From: Neomegalonema perideroedes DSM 15528
Lineage (GTDB): Bacteria; Pseudomonadota; Alphaproteobacteria; Rhodobacterales; Rhodobacteraceae
Reading direction: 5' to 3'
Length of the DNA stretch: 64,000 bases
Assembly (NCBI RefSeq): GCF_000374145.1
Contig: NZ_KB893653.1
Coordinates: 1,163,923 to 1,227,922 of the forward strand
Within the stretch, counting starts at the first letter, position 1. The number at the start of each line of letters is the position of its first letter. Under the pieces are notes generated by a model. That model had not been told where the DNA came from. It saw nothing but the letters and a program-made list of their open reading frames with translations, and did not search any database. Below are positions 17,139 through 27,909 of this stretch, one piece after another. The position numbers and the translations under genes were made by a program.

Positions 17139-20100
17139 ATGACGGCTGCGTCTTCAGGCGCCGGATTGCGCCGCATTTCAGCCTTCGAATTCGTCCGTCG
17201 CCTGCGGCGGGCGCTGGAGAGGCGCGAGGGTCGTTTCGCGTGGTTCCTCGGCGCGGGCTGCTCGACCGGCTCGGGCGTGCCGGACGCCGCCGCCGCCGCG
17301 CGGCTTTGGCTGCGCGAGCTGAAGCATCTGGAGACGGGATCCGGCGAGGGCGTGGAGGCTTGGGCCTCGGAGCGTTTTTACGGCTTCGATCCGGCCGATC
17401 CGGCCGCCGTCTACGGCAAAGTCCTCGACGATCTTTTCCACACCGAACAGGACCGCGCCCGCGAGATCGAGCGGCTGGCGGCCCTCGGCGAGCCCGGCTT
17501 CGCCTACGCCACCCTCGCGCAGCTCATGACTCACGAGGTCTGGGGCGAGGCCTGCAATTTCGCGCTCACCGCCAATTTCGACGATCTCGCCGCCGACGCT
17601 CTTTATCTTTACGGCGCGCGCAAGCCCCGCGTGCTGACGCATGAATCCTTCGGCCCCCGGATGCGGCTCTCCAGCCTGCGCCCGACGGTGGTGAAGCTGG
17701 CCGGAGACGCCCATTTCGGCGCCGGTCTGGATGCGAATCGCCTGCGCTTCGCGCCGGATCTGCGCGAGCGGGTGGGGGCCAACCTCGCCGACCGCACTTT
17801 GGTCTTCCTCGGCTATGGCGGACGCGATTCCGCCGTGGCCGACCTCATGCGCGGCCTGCCCGACGGCGCTCCGAGCGGCGGCGTGTATTGGGTGAACGCC
17901 GCGCCGCCGGGCGAGGCTCTGGCGGAATGGCTGGCCGAGCGCAAGGCGCTCTGGGTGACCCAGGGCGATTTCGAGGAATGGGCCTGGCTGGTCCGCCGCG
18001 AATTCGACTTGCCCGAGCCGCGGCCTCTGCGGCTGGAGGCGGCTTTGCGCGCCTACGCCCGCCAGAACGCCGAACTCGCCGACCGCGCGGAGCTGCGCCG
18101 CAAGGTGGCCGAGGGCGAAGCCGCCGCCGCCCGGGCCGTCGCGCCCGCGCCGCCGCCGCCCGCGCCTCCTCCTTCTTCGGAGCCTTCGGCGGCGGAGGGC
18201 GGCGAGGAGGCGGGCAGGGGGCCGCGTCTGATCGCCCCCGCCACGCGCTTTCGGCCCGCCATGCGGCCCGAGCCTGAAATCCGCGATCCCGAGCCCTCCG
18301 CCGCGCCGGAGTCGTCTCCGGCGTCTTTCGAGCCGGAGGCCGCCGCGCCGCCTCCGCCCCCGGAGGAGCCGCTCTTCGCCTTCCCGACGGAGGACGCCCT
18401 CTCGCCGGAGGAGGAGGAGGCCGCCGATCTGGCGCGTCTGAATCTGCCGCCCGCTCCGCGCCGCCTTCTGGCGCGCGAGGCCGCCTTAGAGGGCGAACGC
18501 CGCTTTCAGGAGGCTCTGCGCGCCCATCCGCGCGACGCGGGGCTGATGGCGCGCTACGCCGAATTCCTCGCGGTGGGCCGCCGCGACGACAACGCCGCCG
18601 AGCATTATTTCAACCGCGCCCTCGACGCGGATCCCAACGACGCCGATTCCCTGCGGCTCTTCGCGGAATTCCTCTGGCGCCGCCGCGGCGACCGGACGCG
18701 GGCCGAGGATTGCTTCCGGCTGGCGCTCAACGCCGATCTCTCTTCTCCCGAGACGCTTTGCGCCTATGGCGAATTCCTCGCCGAGGCTCAGGCCGCGCTC
18801 GACGCCGCCGAGGACTGCTTCCGCCTCGCGGGCGAGATCGATCCGCGCCGCGCCGACACGCTCCGCCGCACCGCCGCCTTCCTCGCGCTGCGGCGCGGAG
18901 AGGAGGAGGCCGCGCTCTCGCTGCTCAAGCTGGCGGCGGCGACCGGAGATCCGGCCTCGCTGGTCGCTCTGGCGCGGCATCTGGCCGAGCGCCGGGGCGA
19001 CGTGGAGGGCGCCGACCGCGCCTTGCTGGAGGCTCTGGAGGCCGCGCCGCAGGATCCGGCGGTCTGGCGGGCGCGGGGCGAATTCCTCGCCGCCCGGCGC
19101 GGCGACGCCGACGGCGCCCGCGAGGCTTTCGAGCGCTCCATCGCGCTGGATCCGCGCGATCCGGCGGCTCAAATCGCCTGCGGGCGCTTCCTGCGGACGC
19201 AAGGCGCGCTCGACGCCGCCGAGGAGCGCTTGTCCCGCGCCGTGGCGCAGGATCCCGGCGCCGCCGAATCTCTGGCCGCCCTCGCCGAATTTCAGGAGGA
19301 GGCCCGGGGCGATCTCGACGCCGCCGAGGATCTGTATCGCCGCGCCTCCCGCAGCGCCCCCCGCGACGGGCTCGCCCGCGCCAATTACGCCGATTTCCTC
19401 GCCCGCGCCCGCAACGCCCTCGACGCCGCCGAGGCGGGCTTCCGCAAGGCTCTGGCCGCCGATCCGCATAATCTGGCGGCGCAGCGCATGTACGGCGCCT
19501 TCCTCGCCCAGAGGCGCGGCGAATGGGGGCGGGGTCTGGAGATTCTGCGCGCCGCCGTCGACTCCGCTCCGGGCGACGCCGCTTTGCGGCGCGATCTGGC
19601 GCGGGCTCTGGCGCTGGTCCCCGCCGAGCGCGAGGCCGCCCGCGCCGCCTTCGAGGCGGCTTTGGCCCTCGCGCCTTTCGACGCGCGTCTGGCGGCTTCG
19701 GCGGCGGCCTTCCACGCCGCGACGGGCGACCGCTCCGCCGCCGAGGCGCTGTATCGCCGGGCTCTGGAGGGCGACGGGCTCGAATCGGAGATCTTCGCCG
19801 AGGCCGCCGCCGCCTTCTTCGCCCAAGGCCGCCGCGCCGACGGGCTGCGCACGCTGGACCGCGGCTTCGAGGCCATGGCTCTGGGGCCGGAGGGCGGGCG
19901 GCGGCGTCCGGCTTCGGCGATGCTGGCGCTTTGGCATCTGCGCTACGCCTTCGACGCGCCGCGCCGGGGCGAGGCTCTGAAGGCTTCGTTGGCGCTGATC
20001 CGCACCGGGGCGCGTCTGGAGGCGGGCTTCCTCGACGCGGCTCTGGCTCAGGCCCTGTCGGGCGGCCATCCCGAGCCTGAGACCCTGCGCGCCCTCGCCC

Positions 20101-20153
20101 GCGCCGCCGAGGGCGATCCGCCGCCGCCCGGCCTGCTCTCCGCCGGATTATGA
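17139..20153 (+). CDS. SIR2-like domain protein with long TPR array
   Basis: The 1004-residue protein starts with a SIR2-like NAD-binding domain: FLGAGCSTGSGVPD (GAGCS 38-42), ALTANFDDLAADAL (Asn146, Asp148) and LVFLGYGGRDS (225-231). The expected KLHG motif reads VVKLAGDAHF (186-193), so the His thought to be catalytic is Ala188, with His192 close by. Residues 320-430 are a Pro/Glu-rich linker. From about 440 to 960 run roughly 14 helical repeats of 34-37 residues of the form AEFL....G...AAE..F.RAL..DP. SIR2-TPR proteins are often linked to phage defence by NAD+ loss, but no defence genes flank this one. Its stop overlaps the next start (ATGA). Base use is like its neighbours. Confidence 0.75.
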   Translation: MTAASSGAGLRRISAFEFVRRLRRALERREGRFAWFLGAGCSTGSGVPDAAAAARLWLRELKHLETGSGEGVEAWASERFYGFDPADPAAVYGKVLDDLFHTEQDRAREIERLAALGEPGFAYATLAQLMTHEVWGEACNFALTANFDDLAADALYLYGARKPRVLTHESFGPRMRLSSLRPTVVKLAGDAHFGAGLDANRLRFAPDLRERVGANLADRTLVFLGYGGRDSAVADLMRGLPDGAPSGGVYWVNAAPPGEALAEWLAERKALWVTQGDFEEWAWLVRREFDLPEPRPLRLEAALRAYARQNAELADRAELRRKVAEGEAAAARAVAPAPPPPAPPPSSEPSAAEGGEEAGRGPRLIAPATRFRPAMRPEPEIRDPEPSAAPESSPASFEPEAAAPPPPPEEPLFAFPTEDALSPEEEEAADLARLNLPPAPRRLLAREAALEGERRFQEALRAHPRDAGLMARYAEFLAVGRRDDNAAEHYFNRALDADPNDADSLRLFAEFLWRRRGDRTRAEDCFRLALNADLSSPETLCAYGEFLAEAQAALDAAEDCFRLAGEIDPRRADTLRRTAAFLALRRGEEEAALSLLKLAAATGDPASLVALARHLAERRGDVEGADRALLEALEAAPQDPAVWRARGEFLAARRGDADGAREAFERSIALDPRDPAAQIACGRFLRTQGALDAAEERLSRAVAQDPGAAESLAALAEFQEEARGDLDAAEDLYRRASRSAPRDGLARANYADFLARARNALDAAEAGFRKALAADPHNLAAQRMYGAFLAQRRGEWGRGLEILRAAVDSAPGDAALRRDLARALALVPAEREAARAAFEAALALAPFDARLAASAAAFHAATGDRSAAEALYRRALEGDGLESEIFAEAAAAFFAQGRRADGLRTLDRGFEAMALGPEGGRRRPASAMLALWHLRYAFDAPRRGEALKASLALIRTGARLEAGFLDAALAQALSGGHPEPETLRALARAAEGDPPPPGLLSAGL

Positions 20154-21022
20154 GCCGCCTCGCCGAATTTCTGGCGGAAGGCGCCGTGCTGGCCGACGCG
20201 GCCATGGCGACGGCGGCTTTCTCCATGGGGCTCCAGCCGGGGGAATCTCCGGATCTCTGGGCCTTCGCCCATCCTGAGAGGGCGGCGGAGATTCATCGCG
20301 CCCATCGGGCGGCGGGGGCGCGGATCCTCCTCACCCAGAGCTTTGGAGCCAATCGCCGGCGTCTGAAGCCCTTCGGCGCGGAGGATCGCTGCGCGGAGGT
20401 CAACCGCGCGGCGGCGGCGCGCGCCAAGGTCGTCGCGCAAGAGGGCGCGGGCGCGGGCGTCCTCGTGGCGGGCTGCCTCGGGCCGAGCGGAGTCTTCGCG
20501 CTCTCCGCCGATTGGGAGGCGGGATTTTACGAACAAGGCCGCGCTTTGCTGGAAGGCGGGGCGGATCTGCTCTGGGCGGAGACTCTGGGCGATCTGGCGG
20601 AATGGCGGGCGGCGGCTTCGGCGGCGGCGCGTCTGGGGGCGCCTTTCTGCTCCACGCTGAGCTTCGAGGCGCCCGGCGGCCTGACCCGAAACGGCGTCTC
20701 GCCGGAGGAGTTCGTCCGCGCGGCCATGAGCCTGCCCGAGCCGCCTGCGGCTCTGGGCGTGAATTGCGGCGGCGGGCCGGATCAGGTTCTGGAGAGCCTC
20801 GGGCGTCTGGCGCGGACGGCGCCTAAGGCGATCCTCATCGCCAAGCCCTCGGCGGGGCTTCCCCGTCTGGAGGGCGCAGCCGTCGTCTATGACTGGACGC
20901 CGGAGGCGGCGGGGCTCTGGGCGCAAGAGGCCCGGCGGCTCGGCGCGCGGATCCTCGGCGGCTGCTGCGGAACAGAGGCGGCGCATCTCGCCGCCATGGG
21001 CGCGGCGCTGAAGATAAATTAA
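20150..21022 (+). CDS. Homocysteine S-methyltransferase family protein
   Basis: This 290-residue protein fits the zinc-dependent homocysteine/betaine-homocysteine methyltransferases. It has LADAAMATAAFSMGL, ILLTQSFGANRRRL, and the three zinc Cys in LGVNCGGGPDQ and ILGGCCGTEAAH. The methyl donor cannot be told from sequence; glycine betaine, S-methylmethionine or a corrinoid partner are options. The ATG at 20150 overlaps the SIR2-TPR stop by ATGA, so its translation is probably coupled to that gene. It ends in a 2-3 bp overlap with the convergent DsbD-N gene, leaving no room for a terminator. Confidence 0.85.
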   Translation: MSRLAEFLAEGAVLADAAMATAAFSMGLQPGESPDLWAFAHPERAAEIHRAHRAAGARILLTQSFGANRRRLKPFGAEDRCAEVNRAAAARAKVVAQEGAGAGVLVAGCLGPSGVFALSADWEAGFYEQGRALLEGGADLLWAETLGDLAEWRAAASAAARLGAPFCSTLSFEAPGGLTRNGVSPEEFVRAAMSLPEPPAALGVNCGGGPDQVLESLGRLARTAPKAILIAKPSAGLPRLEGAAVVYDWTPEAAGLWAQEARRLGARILGGCCGTEAAHLAAMGAALKIN

Positions 21023-21852
21023 GGCGCGGCGGCCACGAGCTTGATCTCGCCGCGGGCTTCGGCGGCGAAGGGGCCTTCGAGCAGCGTCACCGAGATGGGC
21101 GCGCCCTCCCAATCGCGTTTGCCGAAGGCCATGGCCTGCGCCCGCAGGACCATCCCGCCCTCTTCATGCGAGACCTCCACCGGCCCCACCACCAGCGAGG
21201 GCGGCCCGGCGAAGATCGCCTCCGGCGCCTCGAAGGAGCCGGATTCCGCCAGTTCGATCACGAGGCTGCGCCGGACGCCCTCGCCGATCAGCCGCGCCTC
21301 GCCGAGAGTCACGCCCGCCGCCGCGCCGTCGGGCGGCACGAGGGTTTCGGCCTCGGCGATGCGGCGGCTCTCCTCGACGGAGGCTTGTTCGCCGGTCAGG
21401 CTGCGCTTCAGCTCCAGATCCAGCGGCGTGCAGATGTCGCGGCAGACGCCGAAATAAATCTGCACGTCCAGCTCCACCGGCTTCTCCGGATCTTCGGGCG
21501 TCACGCGGATGGGCAGGGCCACATGCGAATCATAGCCCCAGAATTCGGCGCCCGCGCTCTCCAGCCGCTTGGGGCGCGGCCAGAGCACTTCGGCGCTCTT
21601 CAGATTGGCCGAGGCCGACCAGTCGAATTCCGGCGCCACCCCCGTCGAGCCCGGCGCGCGCCAGTAGGTCTTCCAGCCGTCTTTCAGCTCAATGTCCAGA
21701 GCGGCGCGCAATTCTCCGGTCTCGCGGGCCTCGCCGGCGAGCAGCCTCACCCGCGCCACATCCGCCTCGACCCAGCCTCCGGCGAGGGCGGCGCCCCCTG
21801 TCGCGGAAGTCGGGATGAGCAGGGCGGCGAGCGCGGAGCGGGCGAAATTCAT
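21019..21852 (-). CDS. Exported protein with DsbD/ScsB-type N-terminal domain
   Basis: This 277-residue protein begins MNFARSALAALLIPTSATGG with a Sec signal. It carries the DsbD alpha-like (PF11412) sequence: DIELKDGWKTYWRAPGSTGVAPEFDW, WGYDSHVALPI and the redox Cys pair in YFGVCRDICTPLDLEL. Full-length DsbD/ScsB also has a membrane domain; here only the periplasmic domain exists. A stand-alone thiol-disulfide partner in the periplasm is inferred. The start at 21852 is set by the signal peptide and by GGAG upstream. The stop overlaps that of the convergent methyltransferase gene. Confidence 0.8.
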   Translation of the reverse strand: MNFARSALAALLIPTSATGGAALAGGWVEADVARVRLLAGEARETGELRAALDIELKDGWKTYWRAPGSTGVAPEFDWSASANLKSAEVLWPRPKRLESAGAEFWGYDSHVALPIRVTPEDPEKPVELDVQIYFGVCRDICTPLDLELKRSLTGEQASVEESRRIAEAETLVPPDGAAAGVTLGEARLIGEGVRRSLVIELAESGSFEAPEAIFAGPPSLVVGPVEVSHEEGGMVLRAQAMAFGKRDWEGAPISVTLLEGPFAAEARGEIKLVAAAP

Positions 21853-22091
21853 GGGCGGAGATCCTTGCGGGGAGGCTTGGGCGCGGCTTTCGGAGCGTTT
21901 CACGATTCTCCGGAGCCTCCGCGCTTTGGCGCATGAAGCCGCACCATAAGCCCCGGAACCGTTCACGCAGGCTTCAAATTTCGCGGAGCCGGAATTTCCG
22001 GCCTCTTCTGTCGCATCCGCGCCGCGCCCTCCCGGATCTCCCTGAGCCCCTTGCTCCCTGAGGACGAATCCGTTAGCTCTCATGCGGCGCG
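21853..22091. other. Intergenic region between the DsbD-N gene and the pyrG terminator
   Basis: This stretch carries no gene that I can support on either strand. It must hold the promoter of the minus-strand DsbD-N gene and that of the pyrG transcript or of a short RNA ending at 22130. No clear -35/-10 pair was found, and no secG, often found upstream of pyrG, is present. Confidence 0.4.
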
Positions 22092-22130
22092 ACGCCGGGC
22101 GGCCCATGGCCCCGGCGTTTTTTGTTTTTC
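22092..22130 (+). terminator. Strong terminator or attenuator just before pyrG
   Basis: ACGCCGGG pairs with CCCGGCGT around an 11-base loop containing GGCCCATGGC, and is followed by TTTTTTGTTTTT. The T-run ends 23 bp before the pyrG ATG. No plus-strand gene precedes it within 1 kb, so it either ends a short leader RNA or attenuates pyrG. A regulatory role is inference. Confidence 0.75.
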
Positions 22131-22152
22131 CGGCGCGAAAAAGGCGAGCGAA

Positions 22153-23796
<1,644 letters not shown>

Positions 23797-23822
23797 GCCC
23801 CATCCGAACAAGAGGCCGCCCC

Positions 23823-24659
23823 ATGAGCTTCGATCCCGCCGATCTTCCGCCCGCGCCGGAGCTTGCGGCTTTGCTCGGCCTCGCCGAGCGCCTCGCCGAG
23901 GCGGCGGGGGCGGCCGTCCTCCCCTCTTTCCGCGCCGAGGCGCTGGAGGTGGAGGATAAGCGCCTGCGCGGGGTCTTCGATCCGGTGACCGAGGCCGATA
24001 AGGCGGGCGAGCGGGCCATTCGCGCCCTCCTCGAAGCCGAACGCCCCGAGGATTCCATCTGGGGCGAGGAATACGGCCGCAAAGCCGGGACCAGCGGCTA
24101 TGAATGGATTCTCGACCCCATCGACGGCACGCGGGCCTTCATCTGCGGCTTGGCCCATTGGGGGATCCTCATCGGGCTGTACTGGAGGGGGCGGCCCGTG
24201 GCGGGCGTGATCGGCCAGCCCTATCTGGGCGAGGTCTTTTCGGCGCGTCTGGGCGGCGGGGCCTTCCTGAGTCGGGGCGGCGAGGGGCGCGCCCTGCGGA
24301 CCCGGCCCTGCGCGGCCTTGGGCGAGGCGGTCATGTTCACGACCGATCCCCGCATCTTCGACGCCGTGGCCGGAGAGCGCGCCGCCTATGACGCGCTGGA
24401 GCGCTCCGTGCGTCTGGCGCGCTACGGCGCCGATTGCTACGGCTACGCCATGGTCGCGGCGGGGCAGGCGGATCTCGTGGTGGAGAGCGGGCTCTCGACC
24501 TATGACGTGGCGGCGCTGATCCCCATCCTGACCGAGGCGGGCGGCGTGATCACCGACTGGCGCGGCGGCGATTGCTCTCAGGGCGGACGCGTGGTCGCGG
24601 CGGGAGACGCGCGGCTTCATGCTCTGGCCGTGGCGGAGCTGTCGCGGCTGGCTTTTTAG
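23823..24659 (+). CDS. hisN: Inositol monophosphatase family, probable histidinol-phosphatase HisN
   Basis: This 278-residue Mg2+-dependent phosphatase has the family motifs GEEYGRK, WILDPIDGTRAFICG and, near the C-terminus, STYDVAALIPILTEAGGVITDWRGG. The RAFICG and YGADCYGYAMVAAGQADLVVE segments are closer to the HisN type of histidinol-phosphatase than to SuhB. It would therefore complete histidine synthesis, but inositol-1-phosphatase activity cannot be excluded. It follows pyrG by 26 bp and is convergent with the acetyltransferase gene. Confidence 0.78.
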   Translation: MSFDPADLPPAPELAALLGLAERLAEAAGAAVLPSFRAEALEVEDKRLRGVFDPVTEADKAGERAIRALLEAERPEDSIWGEEYGRKAGTSGYEWILDPIDGTRAFICGLAHWGILIGLYWRGRPVAGVIGQPYLGEVFSARLGGGAFLSRGGEGRALRTRPCAALGEAVMFTTDPRIFDAVAGERAAYDALERSVRLARYGADCYGYAMVAAGQADLVVESGLSTYDVAALIPILTEAGGVITDWRGGDCSQGGRVVAAGDARLHALAVAELSRLAF

Positions 24660-24680
24660 GCGCGGAGGACGCCTTTCGCC

Positions 24681-25433
24681 TCAGGCGGGCGGCGGAGGCG
24701 AGGCGAGGGCGCGCACGGTCTCGTTATTGGCGATCTCGAAACGCGGGAAACGCGCCGGCTTGAGCCGGTTCTCCGCCACGGCCTGCTCCAGAATGTCCAG
24801 CGCCTGCAAGGGCTCGGAATAGCGCAGCCCCGGAAGCGCGCGCCGGTCCAGATCGTAAAGCCACCATTGGAGCTTGAGAAACCGCGCGACGGTCTCCTCG
24901 TCGAAACGCATCCGAATGACTTTGGCGGGCGTCCCGCCCAGCACCGCATAGGGCGGCGCGTCGGCGACGACCACCGCCCCCGCCGCCACCACCGCGCCGT
25001 CTCCGATGGTCACGCCGCGCCGGATATAGGCGCCATGTCCGATCCAGACGTCATGCCCGATCCGGGTGCGCTGATGATTGGTCTCGAAACGCTCCTCGCC
25101 GAGGATTTTTTCATAGCCCGGCGCGTTTCTGAACACGCCGAGATCGCCGAAGGCGAATCCATGGGTGCTCATCCAGTCGGTCGGATGCTCCGGCGGACCT
25201 ATGGTCACGCGATGGGCGAGAGAGCAGAAACGCCCGATGTCGGCGCTGTAGATCAGCGTTTCGGCGTTGCCGTAGCTGAAGGCGCCGATGCGGTTGGAGC
25301 CGCGGAAGATCGTGTTGCGCAAAGAGGCGGGGCGCTCGAAGATCAGCTTCCCCTTGCCCATCCAAAAGGGCCTTTCGCGCTCGGGCAGATCATGCAGACT
25401 CAAGGCGTCGGGCGGCGGCGCGTCGGCGGACAT
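24681..25433 (-). CDS. CatB-type hexapeptide-repeat O-acetyltransferase
   Basis: This 250-residue protein has left-handed beta-helix hexapeptide repeats: [41 protein letters not shown] and [36 protein letters not shown]. These end in the family signature [18 protein letters not shown]. The catalytic His is probably that of the [12 protein letters not shown] segment. Xenobiotic (CatB-like) and polysaccharide acetyltransferases share this pattern, so the substrate is open. It is a single-gene unit between hisN and asd. Confidence 0.85.
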   Translation of the reverse strand: MSADAPPPDALSLHDLPERERPFWMGKGKLIFERPASLRNTIFRGSNRIGAFSYGNAETLIYSADIGRFCSLAHRVTIGPPEHPTDWMSTHGFAFGDLGVFRNAPGYEKILGEERFETNHQRTRIGHDVWIGHGAYIRRGVTIGDGAVVAAGAVVVADAPPYAVLGGTPAKVIRMRFDEETVARFLKLQWWLYDLDRRALPGLRYSEPLQALDILEQAVAENRLKPARFPRFEIANNETVRALASPPPPA

Positions 25434-25574
25434 CGGAGGACGGGCTCCTGCTGGAAGAGGCGCGGACGGGGAACGCCTGTCGGCATCCTCCGTAAAGCCG
25501 TAAACTTAAAGCGGAACTCAAAAGCCGCAAGCCGCTTTCGGACCGCGCTTGCGGTCAGGCTGGGCGGGAGGCCG

Positions 25575-25620
25575 AAAAAAAACAGCCCCCGAACCATGGA
25601 TGAATCCCGGATCCGGGGGC
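25575..25620 (-). terminator. Terminator of asd
   Basis: On the minus strand GCCCCCGG pairs with CGGGGGC around an inner loop, followed by a G and eight T. It lies 24 bp after the asd stop. Confidence 0.8.
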
Positions 25621-25643
25621 CTCGTCTTCAGAGGAGAGGCGCC

Positions 25644-26684
25644 TCAGGCGGCCTTGCTCTTCTTGTTTTTGCCAAGGCCGCGCTCATTGAGCAATTCGGC
25701 GATCTGCACCGCGTTCAGAGCCGCGCCCTTGAGCAGATTGTCCGAGACGCACCAGAACATCAGGCCGTTGTCGACCGTCGGGTCGACGCGGATGCGGCTG
25801 ACGTAGGTGGCGTAATCGCCCGCCGCCTCGACCGGGGTGGCGTAACCGCCCGCCTCGCGCTTGTCGATCACGAGGATCCCCGGCGCCTCCTCGAAGACCT
25901 CGCGGGCCTCGTCGTCGGTGATGGGATGCTCGAACTCGACCGAAACCGCCTCGGAATGGCCCACGAAGACCGGAACCCGCACGCAGGTCGCCACCAGATC
26001 GATGGAGGGATCGAGAATCTTGCGGGTCTCCGCCGTCATCTTCCATTCTTCTTTGGTGAAGCCGTCCTTCATGAAGACGTCGATATGGGGGATGACGTTG
26101 AAGGCGATCTGCTTGGTGAACTTGGAGGGCTCGACGTCCTTGCCGGGCACGTATTTGGCCTTGGTCTGATCCCAAAGCTCCTCCATCGCCTCCTTGCCCG
26201 CGCCCGAGACCGACTGATAGGTCGAGACGACCACGCGCTTGATGGTGGCGCGGTCGTGCAGGGGCTTGAGCGCCACGACGAGCTGCGCCGTCGAGCAATT
26301 GGGATTGGCGATGATGTTGCGCTTGAAGGCCAGCTCCACCGCGTCGGGATTGACCTCCGGCACGATCAGCGGAACGTCGGGCTCATAGCGGTAATAGGAG
26401 GAGTTGTCGATCACGAGGCAGCCCGCCGCCGCGATCTTGGGGCCGTATTCCTTCGCCACGCCGGAACCCGCCGACATGAGGGCGATGTCCCATCCCGTGA
26501 AGTCGAAATCGTCGATGTCCTGAATCTTGAGCGTTTTATCGCCGAAGCTGACTTCCGCGCCTTTCGAGCGCCGGGAGGCGAGCACCGCGATCTCGTCGAT
26601 CGGGAATTCGCGCTCAGAGAGAACGTTCAGCATTTCGCGGCCCACATTGCCGGTGGCGCCCACGACGGCGACTCGATAACCCAT
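25644..26684 (-). CDS. asd: Aspartate-semialdehyde dehydrogenase
   Basis: This 346-residue enzyme reduces beta-aspartyl phosphate with NADPH on the way to Lys, Thr, Met and diaminopimelate. It has the Rossmann motif VAVVGATGNVGREML, the catalytic Cys130 in NIIANPNCSTAQLV, the substrate-binding YQSVSGAGKEAMEEL and the late RVPVFVGHSEAVSVEF. Length and motifs match the main Gram-negative type. The start at 26684 gives MGYRVAVVGATG with CAGGAG 9 bp upstream; the longer open frame upstream is not coding. It is transcribed alone. Confidence 0.96.
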   Translation of the reverse strand: MGYRVAVVGATGNVGREMLNVLSEREFPIDEIAVLASRRSKGAEVSFGDKTLKIQDIDDFDFTGWDIALMSAGSGVAKEYGPKIAAAGCLVIDNSSYYRYEPDVPLIVPEVNPDAVELAFKRNIIANPNCSTAQLVVALKPLHDRATIKRVVVSTYQSVSGAGKEAMEELWDQTKAKYVPGKDVEPSKFTKQIAFNVIPHIDVFMKDGFTKEEWKMTAETRKILDPSIDLVATCVRVPVFVGHSEAVSVEFEHPITDDEAREVFEEAPGILVIDKREAGGYATPVEAAGDYATYVSRIRVDPTVDNGLMFWCVSDNLLKGAALNAVQIAELLNERGLGKNKKSKAA

Positions 26685-26897
26685 CTCCTCAGACTCCTGA
26701 AAGGGGAATGTCGCCGTTTCTCTACAGGAGAGCCTCGCGCAAGGGAACCGGAATCCGCCGCCCCGTCCTCCCGCTCCCGCGCCGGAAGGTCGCAAGCCCG
26801 CCTGCGAGACGCCGCTTGTCTTCCTCGCGTCATGGCCTAGAAGGAAGAAGCATGGACGCGCCTTGTCTCGGCCCGCCCCGCTTTCAGGATTCCAGAC

Positions 26898-27848
26898 ATG
26901 TTCACTCCGGCCTCCAAGGGCCGCGCAAGCGTCGACACGGTCACGCTTGGCGTCGGCCTCGCCATTTGCGCCTCGCTGCTCTTCGCGGGCCAAGACAGCA
27001 TCTCCAAGCATCTGGCCGATCGCTATGCGCCGGAGTTCTTTCTGGCGATCCGCTTTTGGGCCTTCGCGGGCTTCGCTCTGGTCTTTGCGGCCTTTCGGGC
27101 GCCGGGCGGAATCCGGGGGGCTTTGAAGGCGCCGCGCTCCATCCGGCTGCAAATGGCGCGCGGCGTGCTGATCATCACCGAGATCTGGATCTTCACTTAT
27201 GCGCTGACCTACATCCAGCTCGCCGACCTCATGGCGATCTTCTCCTCCAGCCCGCTGCTGACGACCGCTCTGGCGGCGATCTTCCTCGGCGAGCAGGTGG
27301 GCTGGCGGCGCTGGCTGGCGGTCGGGACGGCGGTGCTGGGCGTGGCGATCATCCTGCAGCCGGGGGCGGGGATTTTCGGCTTCGGCGCTTTGCTCGGGCT
27401 GCTCTCGGCTTTTCTCTACTCCTGCTACACGCTGCTGACCCGCATGACGGGGCGCACGGATTCCATCGAAAGCTCTTTGCTCTACTTCGCCTTGGTGGGC
27501 GCGGTGGCGATGACTCCGGCGGGCTTGTCGGTTTGGGGGGATCAGAACGTCGCGCCGCTGGATTGGTTCTGGATCTTCGTGCTCTGCTGCACGGGGATCG
27601 GGGCGCATTGGGCTTTGACCAAAGCCCTGAGCTGGGCGCCCGCCTCCACTTTGCAGCCTTTCTCCTACATCGGCGTGGCGGGGAGCATCCTCGTGGCGGT
27701 GATCGTGCTCGGCGAGCGGCTGGAGGCCACCACCCTGATCGGCGTGACGCTCATCGTGGCGGCGGGGCTCTACGCGCTCCATCGCGAGCGGATCCGCGCC
27801 AAAGAGGCCAAAGCCGCGGCTCTGGCGGCGGCCCGCGCGGCGGTCTGA
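26898..27848 (+). CDS. EamA/DMT family transporter
   Basis: This 316-residue protein has about ten hydrophobic helices in two EamA halves. The first runs from GVGLAICASLLFAGQDSISK to VGTAVLGVAIILQPG; the second runs from FGALLGLLSAFLYSCYTLLTR to LIVAAGLYALHRERI. The halves carry the family motif of a Gly/Pro-rich end, LGEQVGWRRWLAVG and LGERLEATTLIGV. Such proteins export small metabolites or take up carboxylates; no specificity can be read here. It lies divergent from asd with a 213-bp gap, and creD follows after 78 bp with its own promoter. Confidence 0.85.
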   Translation: MFTPASKGRASVDTVTLGVGLAICASLLFAGQDSISKHLADRYAPEFFLAIRFWAFAGFALVFAAFRAPGGIRGALKAPRSIRLQMARGVLIITEIWIFTYALTYIQLADLMAIFSSSPLLTTALAAIFLGEQVGWRRWLAVGTAVLGVAIILQPGAGIFGFGALLGLLSAFLYSCYTLLTRMTGRTDSIESSLLYFALVGAVAMTPAGLSVWGDQNVAPLDWFWIFVLCCTGIGAHWALTKALSWAPASTLQPFSYIGVAGSILVAVIVLGERLEATTLIGVTLIVAAGLYALHRERIRAKEAKAAALAAARAAV

Positions 27849-27860
27849 TCGGGGGGAAGA

Positions 27861-27889
27861 TTGACGGAGAGGTCGGCCCGCGCTATAAA
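27861..27889 (+). promoter_or_regulatory. Near-consensus sigma70 promoter of creD
   Basis: TTGACG at 27861-27866 and TATAAA at 27884-27889 are separated by exactly 17 bp. This is the best sigma70 match seen in the window. The start of transcription would be near 27896, about 30 bp before the creD ATG and inside the inverted repeat at 27885-27909. Confidence 0.75.
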
Positions 27890-27909
27890 ATGATCATCAT
27901 TCATTTTAT
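27885..27909. promoter_or_regulatory. Candidate repressor operator over the creD -10 region
   Basis: ATAAAATGA and TCATTTTAT form a perfect 9-bp inverted repeat with a 7-bp centre TCATCAT. It overlaps the -10 box and predicted start site, the classic position for repression. The block is strongly AT-rich in GC-rich DNA. The regulator is unknown; CreB-type direct repeats of TTCAC are not seen. Confidence 0.5.

Noticed and set aside
16287-21022. The sufE-SIR2-TPR-methyltransferase block considered as a phage-defence island
   Set aside because: Its neighbours are housekeeping genes, composition is native, and no integrase, tRNA junction or other defence gene lies near. The SIR2 gene alone does not make an island.
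26685-27782. A long in-frame N-terminal extension of asd
   Set aside because: The extension is Arg/Gln/His-rich and unconserved. The family start MGYRVAVVGATG at 26684 has a good ribosome binding site.
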